DNA of 64,000 nucleotides from Aquimarina aggregata. Lineage in GTDB: Bacteria; Bacteroidota; Bacteroidia; Flavobacteriales; Flavobacteriaceae. The stretch lies in contig NZ_LQRT01000024.1 of assembly GCF_001632745.1 (NCBI RefSeq), forward strand, positions 248,001-312,000, written 5' to 3'. The notes beneath the pieces were generated by a model. That model was not told the DNA's origin. It did no database searches and saw only the letters and a program-made list of their open reading frames with translations. A program made the position numbers and the translations under genes. Within the stretch, counting starts at the first letter, position 1. Each line of letters begins with the position of its first letter. Positions 27,237-35,994 of the stretch are shown here, in pieces.

Positions 27237-28523
27237 ATGAAAATTGATGAAATTGAACATAATAGTGAACGGATTAGAGAAATTTTGGCAAAACCACCTG
27301 CTAATATTCTCAAATGGGGAATTACAATTATTTTTCTTATTATATGTATTATGTTTATTACTACCTGGATGATTCAATATCCTGATATCATCCAATCACA
27401 GGCTATTATAACAACCGAAATACCTCCTCAAAGAGAATATGCTAAGACTACTGGAAAATTAGAGGCTCTTTTAGTTGAAGATAATCAGTTTGTAAGTAAT
27501 AATCAACCTTTAGCAATTATTGAAAATTCTGCAAATTACAAGGACGTATTTAAACTTAAATCTGTAATTGACACTACAACAATTAGTAATAAATTTTTTA
27601 GTTTTCCTATAGATAGTCTTCCTATTTTATTTTTGGGAGATATCGAGTCACAATATTCATTATTTGAAAATAGTTATATCCAATATAGTCTTAACAAGGA
27701 ACTAAAACCATTTTCTAATGAAGCAATTGCCAATACTTATTCATTGTCTGAATTAAGTAGAAGGTTAAGAAATTTACAATCGCAAAAAGCATTAAGTAAG
27801 ACTGAACTTGACTTCAAAAAAAAGGAATTAAAACGACACAAAAATTTATTTGAAAAAGGAGTTATCTCTTCACAAGAATATGAAAATAAACTGTTAGAGC
27901 TAGCCCAAGCAAAACGAAGCTTTAAAAACTTTGAATCATCGGTTTCGCAAATTAGAGAATCAATTAGTGATGCTAATAAAATATCCAAAGGAACGGAGAT
28001 AAATCGAAAAAAAGAAGAAATGATATTATTAAAAAATGTTATTCAATCTTTTAATAAACTCAAAAAAAGTATTAAAGACTGGGAATATCGGCATGTTTTA
28101 AAATCCAACCTAGACGGGGAAGTATCTTTCTTAAATTATTGGAATGCAAATCAAAATATTAACCAAGGAGATTTGGTGTTTACTATTATACCAACCAAAG
28201 ATTCACCTCTAATAGCAAAACTAAAAACACCTATTGAGAATTCTGGAAAAATTAAAATTGGGCAGCACGTAAATATTAAACTCAGCAATTATCCATATGC
28301 TCAATTTGGAATTCTTAAAGGAATTCTTAAAAATATATCTCAAATTCCTGATGGAGATGGATTCTATATTATAAATGTTGAATTACCTCAAAAATTGATT
28401 ACATCCTATGGAGAGGAAATAAATTTTAAACAAGAAATGAGTGGTATGGCTGAAATCATTACAGAAGATTTACGTTTGATAGAACGTTTCTTTTATCAAT
28501 TTAAATTAATATTTGAAAGATAA
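27237..28523 (+). CDS. HlyD-family membrane fusion protein
   Basis: 428 residues. One N-terminal membrane helix (WGITIIFLIICIMFITTWMI), a lipoyl-like region (YAKTTGKLEALLVEDNQFVS), a long coiled coil (about 180-270, LRNLQSQKALSKTELDFKKK) and a C-terminal barrel (NIKLSNYPYAQFGILKGILK). It starts 6 bp after the exporter and links it to an outer-membrane channel. No TolC homologue is encoded nearby, so a chromosomal one is probably used. Confidence 0.93.
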   Translation: MKIDEIEHNSERIREILAKPPANILKWGITIIFLIICIMFITTWMIQYPDIIQSQAIITTEIPPQREYAKTTGKLEALLVEDNQFVSNNQPLAIIENSANYKDVFKLKSVIDTTTISNKFFSFPIDSLPILFLGDIESQYSLFENSYIQYSLNKELKPFSNEAIANTYSLSELSRRLRNLQSQKALSKTELDFKKKELKRHKNLFEKGVISSQEYENKLLELAQAKRSFKNFESSVSQIRESISDANKISKGTEINRKKEEMILLKNVIQSFNKLKKSIKDWEYRHVLKSNLDGEVSFLNYWNANQNINQGDLVFTIIPTKDSPLIAKLKTPIENSGKIKIGQHVNIKLSNYPYAQFGILKGILKNISQIPDGDGFYIINVELPQKLITSYGEEINFKQEMSGMAEIITEDLRLIERFFYQFKLIFER

Positions 28524-28529
28524 GCTCTA

Positions 28530-29978
28530 TTACCTTAGAAGATTGTTTAATTCTTTCTTTTCATTGAGAATAATAAATCCAATAAATAATAATAGTATAA
28601 TTGAAGAAACCCAATAGTTCTCTTTAAAATAGATAAAAGATACTAAAGAGAATAATATTGAAGTAGTTAAATACATCCCTATCTTAAAAAGATTATATGG
28701 AATCTTGAAATATTTTCTCCCATAGAAATATGAAATAAGAGTCATTGCAACATAAGTGAAAAGTGTTATCCAAGCACAAGCCATAAATCCAATTTTAGGT
28801 ATTAAAACTAAATTTAAAACAATTGTAAGAAATGCTCCAAATATTGAAAAATACATCCCAAAATATGTCCTGTCTGTTAGCTTATACCATATTGATATAT
28901 TATGGTAAATACCTAAAAACAAGTTTGCTAACAAAACAATTGGAACTATGGCTAATGCCTCCCAATAATCAGAATTAATAAAAAGTTTAAAAAAATCAAT
29001 ATAAACAACTATTCCCAAAAACATTACTGCTCCAATTATTACAAAATAAGTCATTACTTTTGAATATACTTCTTTAGCATTTTTTTTCTTAGCTTGATTA
29101 AAGAAAAAAGGTTCGGCTCCTAATCGAAACGCCATTATGTATAAATTCATAAAAATGGATAACTTATAACAAGCACTATAAATACCCATTTCTTCATCTC
29201 CTATCAAGCGCTTTATTAAAAATTTATCTAAGTTTTCGTTTATTATATAGGCAATTCCTGCAATTACTATTGGCCAACTATATAAAAGCATTTTTCTTAA
29301 GAGTTTAAAATCAAACTCAAGTTTAAAATTAGACAAGTATGGTATTAATAAGAGAAAAGAAATAATACTTCCAATGATATTAGCTATGAAAATATAGTTT
29401 ACTAAATTTTCATCATCAAAGGTAATTTGAACGATTGGAGGTAATATTTTTCCCTGTTCTATATAATCTGGAATATATTTTAAAAATACTAAGTTTATAC
29501 TAACAATGGTCAAAACATTAATTATTTTGATAATTGTATATTTAAAAGGCTTATTGATTGCTCGCAAATATGCAAAAGGTATCATTGCTAATGTATCAAA
29601 AACCAAAATACCTATAAATAGTTTTAATCTTAAAGGATTATCTTTAAAGTTAAATATTTTAAGAAAAAAATCAAAGAAAGTAAATAGTGTTAAGGCAAAG
29701 ATAATTGTGATGAAAAGTGTACTTAGAAACCCAGTGGATATTAACTTATTTTTATTTATTTCTTTATTATAAAATCGAAAAAAAGTTGTCTCCATTCCAA
29801 AGGTTAGTAAAACAGCAAAAAGAGAAGCCCAGATATAAAAATCAGTATTTGTAGCGTATTCATTTCTTTCTAATGTGTCGGTATGTACTTTAACCAACAA
29901 AAAGTTTATGATTCTAGGAAAAACAGTGGCAAAACCATAAATAACTGTATCTTTCAAAAATCCTTTTAATACACTCAA
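28530..29978 (-). CDS. polysaccharide/oligosaccharide flippase-like protein (Wzx/MATE superfamily)
   Basis: 482 residues, about 12-14 membrane helices. It has the N-terminal pattern LKGFLKDTVIYGFATVFPRI and ELGIY-like repeats seen in Wzx/RfbX proteins (GDEEMGIYSACYKLSIF). It probably moves lipid-linked sugars across the inner membrane. It is convergent with the HlyD gene (6-bp gap), so it is not part of the peptide operon. No glycosyltransferases lie beside it, so it may act on a chromosomal pathway or be passenger DNA. Confidence 0.88.
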   Translation of the reverse strand: MSVLKGFLKDTVIYGFATVFPRIINFLLVKVHTDTLERNEYATNTDFYIWASLFAVLLTFGMETTFFRFYNKEINKNKLISTGFLSTLFITIIFALTLFTFFDFFLKIFNFKDNPLRLKLFIGILVFDTLAMIPFAYLRAINKPFKYTIIKIINVLTIVSINLVFLKYIPDYIEQGKILPPIVQITFDDENLVNYIFIANIIGSIISFLLLIPYLSNFKLEFDFKLLRKMLLYSWPIVIAGIAYIINENLDKFLIKRLIGDEEMGIYSACYKLSIFMNLYIMAFRLGAEPFFFNQAKKKNAKEVYSKVMTYFVIIGAVMFLGIVVYIDFFKLFINSDYWEALAIVPIVLLANLFLGIYHNISIWYKLTDRTYFGMYFSIFGAFLTIVLNLVLIPKIGFMACAWITLFTYVAMTLISYFYGRKYFKIPYNLFKIGMYLTTSILFSLVSFIYFKENYWVSSIILLLFIGFIILNEKKELNNLLR

Positions 29979-30103
29979 AATTATAGTCTAATTTTACTGA
30001 TTGGAAACATTGATATTATTTCGGGTGATAGTTTGCTAATTTAATAATAAGTATTTTATAAGTTGACAAAAATAGGTTCTTTATCTTTTTGCTATCCCCA
30101 ATT

Positions 30104-30249
30104 TCACAAAACAAATTCATTTTTTAAATTAATTATCTGTTTCGGAGCAACATCATAACGTAGGGAAAATTTACTCTTGTTTTCTGCTTTTTTAGAGCTT
30201 CCAAAACAATTTTACTCTTGAATTTGGCAATAAATTTTCTTGGTAGCAT
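30104..30249 (-). pseudogene. IS3-type transposase OrfA remnant
   Basis: This lies in the 469-bp gap 29979-30447. The minus strand reads RKFIAKFKSKIVLEALKKQK in one frame, then YDVAPKQIINLKNEFVL in another after a short deletion. The pair matches the N-terminal HTH of IS3/IS150-family OrfA (usual form RKFSAKFKAKVVLEAL ... YELHPNQINTWKKEF). There is no OrfB and no terminal inverted repeat. I see nothing else in the gap. Confidence 0.75.
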
Positions 30250-30447
30250 AATACAGTAAATTTAAATTATTGCCCTGTTTTCAGGTAGAATTATAGTACT
30301 AGGAGTACAAAAGTTGTCAAAAGGTGGCACTACGGGAACTTATATAGATGTAAAGTTATTATTTGCAATCGCTCTAAAAACTTGTGCAATTGGGATTATA
30401 ATAGTACATAATTATCCCTCTGACATTTTAAGATTACATTATTGTTT

Positions 30448-30600
30448 CTAAGATACGTGTTTTCTCTTTCGATCTTCAATTGTAAAATACAGTTCTGTGC
30501 TAGTTTTGATTATACGCACTAAAAGAAGTGTGCCAAAAATAATTTTTACAGTAGTTGTAATAACATCAGTTTTTTGAGAACTGTTTACTAATTTATTCAT
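30448..30600 (-). CDS. small membrane peptide of the island
   Basis: A 50-codon gene read by hand: MNKLVNSSQKTDVITTTVKI, then IFGTLLLVRIIKTS (short hydrophobic segment) and a basic tail FTIEDRKRKHVS. It starts 15 bp after the previous gene and is the last of four co-directional small genes. Function unknown. Confidence 0.5.
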   Translation of the reverse strand: MNKLVNSSQKTDVITTTVKIIFGTLLLVRIIKTSTELYFTIEDRKRKHVS

Positions 30601-30615
30601 TTGTATTTTGGGTGT

Positions 30616-30864
30616 TTATTCTCTACATGCATTTCGAACTTCCTTAAATGATGTAATCATTTTTGCAGTAGTACTAAAAAAATATTTAGAGATATAGAGT
30701 ACTCCAAAAAGTGCCCCCGATATCATAATAGTTTTGGTCATTGTTCTTGCAATAGGTCTTTTAAAAAAAGGCTCACTTTGTTTTGTAATCTTTCTAATGG
30801 TATGGATATTCTGCTCGGTTCTATTGCGAACAGGCGCTTTCCGTATTCTTTTTCTTGTTTGCAT
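30616..30864 (-). CDS. small basic membrane protein of the island
   Basis: 82 residues from the Met at 30864 (MQTRKRIRKAPVRNRTEQN); a longer frame from 30906 is less likely because it overlaps the upstream gene more. A very basic N-terminal half is followed by one hydrophobic segment (TMTKTIMISGALFGVLYISK). It could bind DNA or membranes in mobilisation. Overlaps the upstream gene by 44 bp. No family recognised. Confidence 0.55.
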   Translation of the reverse strand: MQTRKRIRKAPVRNRTEQNIHTIRKITKQSEPFFKRPIARTMTKTIMISGALFGVLYISKYFFSTTAKMITSFKEVRNACRE

Positions 30865-31051
30865 AATGGTGTATGGTTTTATACATGATGAATAGACAAA
30901 TGCCATAGGCAGTTAGTACCAAAGCCTTTTTGTATATACGATTTTGATGTGTTAGTTCATTGTATTGTTCTTGATAAAAAGAAAGTTCCTCAGGGATATC
31001 TCTGGCAATTTGAAGTTCAGAACAATCTAGTATGTTAGGGTGTAGGTTCAT
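30821..31051 (-). CDS. small single-helix membrane protein of the island
   Basis: 76 residues: an acidic N-terminus (PNILDCSELQIARDIPEELS), a helix (ALVLTAYGICLFIMYKTI) and a basic tail. It starts 3 bp after the 118-aa gene stop. Unknown function; it belongs to the four-gene block with its neighbours. Confidence 0.55.
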   Translation of the reverse strand: MNLHPNILDCSELQIARDIPEELSFYQEQYNELTHQNRIYKKALVLTAYGICLFIMYKTIHHYANKKKNTESACSQ

Positions 31052-31054
31052 GGC

Positions 31055-31411
31055 TTATGCTGTTTTACTAATTTTGAACTGTTGATCTGCTATTTTTGTG
31101 ATACCATATTCATAGACACAGTTCCATAATATCCCTTTTATTTTCAAGCTATGAGTAGAGATTCCAAAATGATATCCAGCACCTAACAGAAAATCTCGGC
31201 TGCGTTGTACACTTTGCCGATCACCAAGAATAGATTGTAATACGTTTCGGTTATTGTTTAGCGTTTTGTTAATAGTAGCCATGGCATTCCTTTTTTGTTT
31301 GGCTTTTTCATTATTGTACCGAATCTGATTTTCTTTACATTCAAATTTTTGATTGCTTCGATTTTTGCTAAACTCTATGTTTGTCCATGGGTCAATTGCA
31401 TTGTCTTCCAT
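31055..31411 (-). CDS. hypothetical island protein
   Basis: 118 residues, basic, no signal peptide. Segments such as RYNNEKAKQKRNAMATINKT, and QSVQRSRDFLLGAGYHFGIS, suggest a helical nucleic-acid-related protein. It leads the four-gene minus-strand block. Not recognised. Confidence 0.55.
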   Translation of the reverse strand: MEDNAIDPWTNIEFSKNRSNQKFECKENQIRYNNEKAKQKRNAMATINKTLNNNRNVLQSILGDRQSVQRSRDFLLGAGYHFGISTHSLKIKGILWNCVYEYGITKIADQQFKISKTA

Positions 31412-31624
31412 ACGTTTAATTTTAGGCTAAGATATCCGAAAAGATGCAGTAAAAATTGCAGATACAGAGAAGTGAACGTAACATAACCGAATATAACGTA
31501 AGTTAACATATCGCAGTATAGATTGCTCTATTTTTAAGGATCTGAAATGTAACTTTTACCAGCCGCAAAGCACCATAATCCAAATTAATTTGTATTGCGA
31601 TGGGGTTTTTTAGCATTTTCCAAA

Positions 31625-31670
31625 TCTCCACCCTGGTAAAGTAATATATATTACTTTACCAGGGTGGAGA
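31625..31670. repeat. 46-bp perfect palindrome
   Basis: Each arm is 23 bp with no spacer. The outer arm starts TCTCCACCCTGGTAAAG, and the centre is AATATATATT. It lies 33 bp beyond the primase stop, in the 291-bp gap 31412-31702. There is no T-run on either strand, so a terminator is not the obvious role. A hairpin origin, cruciform or recombination signal is possible. Confidence 0.85.
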
Positions 31671-31702
31671 GTAGTATGCCCGAAACTAAAAATTTTCAAT
31701 GA

Positions 31703-33808
31703 TTATTTCAGTTTTGAAATTGGGTTTTCAATCGGCTGTAAGCGATAAAAAACTTCCCTTCCGTTTTGGGTTTTGATCAATTGACATGGAACCTCATTTG
31801 CATCTAGAATTTCAAAGTAGCTCCCAGATAATTCTTTAAGTCGTTCTCGTATGGTTCGATCTCCACAAGAAAATGTTTGACAGAGATCCATAATCAATTG
31901 CTTTCCAGAGACAATTCCAGTAACATAGGAAGATAGAAATTCCATGATTTCTCCAAGGTTTCCTTTTTTATTTTGAATTGCCGAAGGTTTTAATGAAATA
32001 CCAGTATCTGCAAGGATTAATCGCTTGGTCGTTTCACAAAATTCCATTGTAGCAGGCAAGGGTCTTTTTCCGTTTCTATTTTTAGGGAAATGAAGCAGAA
32101 TCATATCCGAGGGTTCAGGTTGTTTTTCGTTCTCAAAAGCAGTTCTAAAAGTAAAAGTAGCTTTATTCTGAATCTCAGTTCCTAAATGCCCTCTAGGTTT
32201 TCTTTCGGCAACAGAAGGGTTTTCATGAATCACTGCTATAAAAGTAACTAGCTTTTGATTGATATGCGTATTGATCATGTCGATCAGTAATAAACTGTCT
32301 TGAGTACTGTTAAAGTCCATGACACAATCCGATACTACATCTAATACTATGATCAGGTGTTCACCTTTCTCCAGTTCAGTTTGTACATTATCAATAAATT
32401 CGCACAAAGCGATAAAACGTTCTGCACGTGGAATATTTACGAGAGAGGTATAGGAGAAATTATTAGGTTTTTCCATAATGGAATACCCTGCATCTAATTG
32501 AATTTCCTGTAATGCTTTTGGAAATTGATAAGCAAGGTTACGCTCGGTATCAATATAGCATACATGACTGGGAATATCTGGGCTCCGTTCAAAACCTAAA
32601 AGTTCATTATTGCAATCTTCTTTCTTGAGCAACACACTGCACAACGTTTGCGCTAACCTGCTTTTATGTGTTCCTGATTTTCCCTGAATTACATGAACAC
32701 TTTGTAGAAAGACCACACCTTCTTTGTTGTAGGTAATTAATGATGGAATTTCTTTTATTTCTGAGGTAATGGTTTCCTTTAATAGTTCCTGTACTTCTTG
32801 CAACTGCACAAGATATTTGCTGCCCATTTTTTTCTTCTTTTGTGAAGGTGGAATAATATGAATCGTTTCATTGGAAAGGATATTTCCACCTTTAAAAAAG
32901 TCGGAAATATCTTTGCCATCGTTAGCGGATAATTGCGGTAGGGTCGCTCTGTACAACTGAAACTTTTCTGCTAATTTCTGAGATTGTTCTTTACCAGTTT
33001 TATCCATATCATAGAGTACAATCACCTTGTTAAACCGTTCTTTGAGTTCTAGTATCAAGTCTGCGTGAGGAAGTGATGTCTCGCTATTAAAACAAATGGC
33101 ATTATATCCTTTAGCAAATAAACTTAATACATCTTTTTCTCCTCCAGTAATAAAAAGCCGTTTACCAGTTTCGGGTAATTGTGAAATTCCAAACGTATAG
33201 TGTTCGGGTTTGCTACCGATCCATGAGAATTTATATCTCTGAGATAATGGTCTGTATACTTTGTAACAATCTTTGGTGATCTGATATCCAAAAATAGGAT
33301 TGTGCAAGGTAGCATGAATATGGAAAGGATCTTTGTTTTCCTTAAAATGAGTTACTTTCAAAATAGGAAATACCCTAAAATGTTCTAAGTGGTCAGGAAG
33401 AATTCCATACGATTTCCAATAGGAAGCATTTTCTTGATTCCATGCCGATTGAAATTGAATTTCTGGTTGTTTTTTATGAACAGAAGCTCCTAGACCAAGA
33501 TTGAAATCCAGATTAATGTGTTGTAAGGCTTCCATAAAAGAAACGCTTTTAAGTTTCATGATGAGATCAAAGACATCTCCATCACAATTGTCATCTGCAA
33601 AATCTTTGTACCTCCATAAACCAGACGAACTTTTGTAGATATTAAAAGAAGGTGTCTTTTGTTTTTGGGATAGAAACGGATTCGAAATGTGTTTGCCTTG
33701 TTTTAAGATTCCATGATTGTGGAAAGCTTGTAAGTAATAATTTAGCAAGGTATGTGAGTCCGTTAGGTTGATGATATTTTCTTTATTTAAAATTTTATTG
33801 ATTTCCAT
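31703..33808 (-). CDS. TOPRIM primase / RepA-like ATPase of the island
   Basis: 701 residues from the Met at 33808 (MEINKILNKENIINLTDSHT); a longer frame from 33832 runs into a dispersed hairpin and is less likely. The N-terminal primase-like region has NYYLQAFHNHGILKQGKHIS and FNIYKSSSGLWRYKDFADDN (zinc-finger-like but without Cys). The TOPRIM is KRLFITGGEKDVLSLFAKGY and VIVLYDMDKTGKEQSQKLAE. The ATPase has Walker A-like VIQGKSGTHKSRLAQT (Gly replaced by His before the Lys) and Walker B-like LIIVLDVVSD. It probably replicates or helps mobilise the island. Confidence 0.82.
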   Translation of the reverse strand: MEINKILNKENIINLTDSHTLLNYYLQAFHNHGILKQGKHISNPFLSQKQKTPSFNIYKSSSGLWRYKDFADDNCDGDVFDLIMKLKSVSFMEALQHINLDFNLGLGASVHKKQPEIQFQSAWNQENASYWKSYGILPDHLEHFRVFPILKVTHFKENKDPFHIHATLHNPIFGYQITKDCYKVYRPLSQRYKFSWIGSKPEHYTFGISQLPETGKRLFITGGEKDVLSLFAKGYNAICFNSETSLPHADLILELKERFNKVIVLYDMDKTGKEQSQKLAEKFQLYRATLPQLSANDGKDISDFFKGGNILSNETIHIIPPSQKKKKMGSKYLVQLQEVQELLKETITSEIKEIPSLITYNKEGVVFLQSVHVIQGKSGTHKSRLAQTLCSVLLKKEDCNNELLGFERSPDIPSHVCYIDTERNLAYQFPKALQEIQLDAGYSIMEKPNNFSYTSLVNIPRAERFIALCEFIDNVQTELEKGEHLIIVLDVVSDCVMDFNSTQDSLLLIDMINTHINQKLVTFIAVIHENPSVAERKPRGHLGTEIQNKATFTFRTAFENEKQPEPSDMILLHFPKNRNGKRPLPATMEFCETTKRLILADTGISLKPSAIQNKKGNLGEIMEFLSSYVTGIVSGKQLIMDLCQTFSCGDRTIRERLKELSGSYFEILDANEVPCQLIKTQNGREVFYRLQPIENPISKLK

Positions 33809-33828
33809 AATTTTTATTTTTTGCGATG

Positions 33829-33860
33829 TCACGCTGAGCCCTACGACAAGCTCAGTGTGA
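33829..33860. repeat. dispersed flavobacterial palindromic repeat
   Basis: An 11-bp stem with one wobble pair (TCACGCTGAGC / GCTCAGTGTGA) and a 10-base loop. This motif recurs in intergenic regions of many Flavobacteriaceae, from memory. Part of the same motif appears near 51783. Confidence 0.6.
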
Positions 33861-33866
33861 TATTTT

Positions 33867-34031
33867 TTATACTTGATTATTGATTAATAGTTTGTAATAG
33901 TCCAAAGCATTATCATATCGAGAAAAGCTACCTAAGCGAACATATCCATTACGGGATGTATCATTGGTATTAGAAAATTCTTCAATATGATAGGCCTGTT
34001 GACTAGGATTATAAAGAAGCATCCAAATCAT
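33867..34031 (-). CDS. small hypothetical protein of the mobility block
   Basis: 54 residues read by hand: MIWMLLYNPSQQAYHIEEFS, NTNDTSRNGYVRLGSFSRYD, NALDYYKLLINNQV. It overlaps the end of the upstream HTH gene by 23 bp and lies just before the primase gene, so it is probably co-transcribed. No family recognised. Confidence 0.5.
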   Translation of the reverse strand: MIWMLLYNPSQQAYHIEEFSNTNDTSRNGYVRLGSFSRYDNALDYYKLLINNQV

Positions 34032-34251
34032 AGTTCATGTCTTTATCACAGAGTTCTAGTATAAGTTCTATGGTGTATGGTTTGTAATAATACATTCGCT
34101 CATCTATTTTGATAGTGATTAAGGGGAGTTTCCCTGATTTCTTTAGCCTTGCAATTTTTTGCCTTGATATAGGTGGACTAAAGAGTTTACCCACTTCGTT
34201 AATGCTTAGAAATAATGCATTAGGACTTATTAATTCGTTAGGATTTTTCAT
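34009..34251 (-). CDS. HTH protein, excisionase-like
   Basis: 80 residues. FLSINEVGKLFSPPISRQKI and ARLKKSGKLPLI form a winged-HTH of the excisionase/MerR-like type. It overlaps the preceding HTH gene by 4 bp (ATGA). Pairs of small HTH proteins before a TOPRIM gene are typical of Bacteroidota mobile elements. May control excision or replication. Confidence 0.72.
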   Translation of the reverse strand: MKNPNELISPNALFLSINEVGKLFSPPISRQKIARLKKSGKLPLITIKIDERMYYYKPYTIELILELCDKDMNYDLDASL

Positions 34252-34592
34252 CTTTTGGGAGGTTTTAGGTAGTTTTCGGCTTCAATTGCTGAGCCTACAC
34301 TAGGTTTCCCGTTATGAATCCAATCAATGAGTACTTTTTTGGAAAATGTTAATGGTTTTCCGCGAGATAATACTGGGATCTCATACTTACTAATCTTTGA
34401 ATACATAGTGGGTTTACTATACCCTGTGAGTTCGCAAGCCTCATTAATAAAAATGATATCCCGATCTACTTTAGGTCTAGATTGTCCTTGAATCCCTAAT
34501 AGTTCTTGTACTTCTCTTTTTACAATTCGTCTGTTTAAATCTGTAAACTCTTCTACGGTAAGAGCATACAGGGGTTTTAATTGATCACTCAT
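34248..34592 (-). CDS. HTH (HTH_17/excisionase-family) protein
   Basis: 114 residues. RDIIFINEACELTGYSKPTM followed by YSKISKYEIPVLSRGKPLTF is the HTH_17 excisionase-like domain (about 45-90). The N-terminal 45 residues (LYALTVEEFTDLNRRIVKRE) are helical. It is the first gene of the minus-strand mobility operon. A likely regulator or directionality factor. Confidence 0.78.
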   Translation of the reverse strand: MSDQLKPLYALTVEEFTDLNRRIVKREVQELLGIQGQSRPKVDRDIIFINEACELTGYSKPTMYSKISKYEIPVLSRGKPLTFSKKVLIDWIHNGKPSVGSAIEAENYLKPPKR

Positions 34593-34899
34593 TATTTGTG
34601 ATTTTTAGAATTAATAATGAGCATTGCGCAATGCTTTGTTTTCTTAGAATTCTGAGGCTAAATAACAAAGGATATCAAGGCACTTATAAAATGAATCGTA
34701 GAGCGTAGAGTATGCGTAGAGTGTTTTCTTTGGGAAGTATTGTAGTTGCTTAGATTTTGGTTTTTTCTCTATGGTGGAAATATGGTGGAGGGTAGAGTGG
34801 TCGTAAAAAAAACATATATTCACTCAAGAGTTTTCATTGTCAAATTTAATTACCTTTATATAGTTTGAGGTTAATTTGTTAAAATAAGTTTATAGTTGA
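34593..34899. other. 307-bp divergent intergenic region
   Basis: Between the minus-strand mobility operon and the plus-strand WYL gene. It holds a 14-bp perfect palindrome GCATTGCGCAATGC at 34621-34634, 29 bp upstream of the first HTH start, a good operator position. A short G-rich stretch GGTGGAGGGTAGAG near 34790 loosely resembles the right arm of the 46-bp palindrome. No gene seen. Confidence 0.5.
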
Positions 34900-35910
34900 A
34901 TGGCAATAAATAAAAATGCACTTATACGATATCAAACTTTGGATAGGTGTTTTAGAAACCCTGGGAAAAGATATTATATAGAGGATCTTTTAGAAGCATG
35001 TAATGAAGCGTTATTTGAGTTAAACCCGAATTTATTGGGCATTAAAAAAAGACAACTTTACGATGATATAAGATTTATGGAATCTTCTCAAGGATGGCAA
35101 ATTCCTTTACAAAGAATAAAAGATGGTAGACGAGCTTATTTTTATTATGAAGATCGATCTTTTTCTATAAATAATCAACCACTGAACGAATTGGAAGCAG
35201 AGCAATTAAAATCGGCTATGTTAGTTTTAGGCCGTTTCAAAGGCTTGCCTCAGTTTGAATGGGTAAACGAATTGTTACCAAAGTTGGATCAGACGTTTAA
35301 ACTATCAAACCAATCTCAAGATATTATTAGTTTTGATACTAATGATTTTCTTTTAGGAACAGAATATTTATCACCATTGTTTAATGCGATTTTATATTCT
35401 AAACCTCTAACGATTACTTATAAATCATTTAAAAGTGATGATTTAAAAGTGCTAGATTTTCATCCTTATCATTTAAAGCAATATAATAATCGTTGGTTTC
35501 TATTTGGTAAAAATGGAGAATACGATAATCTTACGAATTTAGCTCTAGACAGGATACAAGATATAGAATCCTCTTCTATAACTTACAGGCCGAATACAAA
35601 TATAGATTTTAATGAATACTTTGATGACATTATAGGGGTATCAATACCAGAAGGAGTTTCTCCAATTAAAATTATACTTAAAGCAACATCTGGACTTGCA
35701 CCATATATAAAAACGAAACCTATACATGGTTCTCAAAAGAAAATTGAAGAAGATGAATTCGTATATACTTTTTCTATAGAAGTAATCCCCAATTATGAAT
35801 TAGAAAAATTATTACTCTCTTTTGGAGAAGAAATAATAGTTGTTGAGCCTATCAGCTTGCTGGAAAAAATGAAATTTCGACTTCAAAATAATTTGGACTT
35901 ATACAATTAA
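34900..35910 (+). CDS. WYL-domain transcriptional regulator
   Basis: 336 residues. N-terminal winged HTH (ALIRYQTLDRCFRNPGKRYY, LGIKKRQLYDDIRFMESSQG), WYL domain (ILYSKPLTITYKSF, FHPYHLKQYNNRWFLFGKNG, LALDRIQDIESSSI) and a C-terminal WCX-like segment. WYL proteins often control defence systems by sensing nucleic acids. This one precedes the type I R-M genes on the same strand and is their probable regulator. Confidence 0.92.
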   Translation: MAINKNALIRYQTLDRCFRNPGKRYYIEDLLEACNEALFELNPNLLGIKKRQLYDDIRFMESSQGWQIPLQRIKDGRRAYFYYEDRSFSINNQPLNELEAEQLKSAMLVLGRFKGLPQFEWVNELLPKLDQTFKLSNQSQDIISFDTNDFLLGTEYLSPLFNAILYSKPLTITYKSFKSDDLKVLDFHPYHLKQYNNRWFLFGKNGEYDNLTNLALDRIQDIESSSITYRPNTNIDFNEYFDDIIGVSIPEGVSPIKIILKATSGLAPYIKTKPIHGSQKKIEEDEFVYTFSIEVIPNYELEKLLLSFGEEIIVVEPISLLEKMKFRLQNNLDLYN

Positions 35911-35994
35911 TGCACTTCTAATGCACGCTTCCTATTTATGTTTATAGGCTGATTAAAAAAATGGAAATAGTGAATTAAATTAAAAAGTCTAAAT

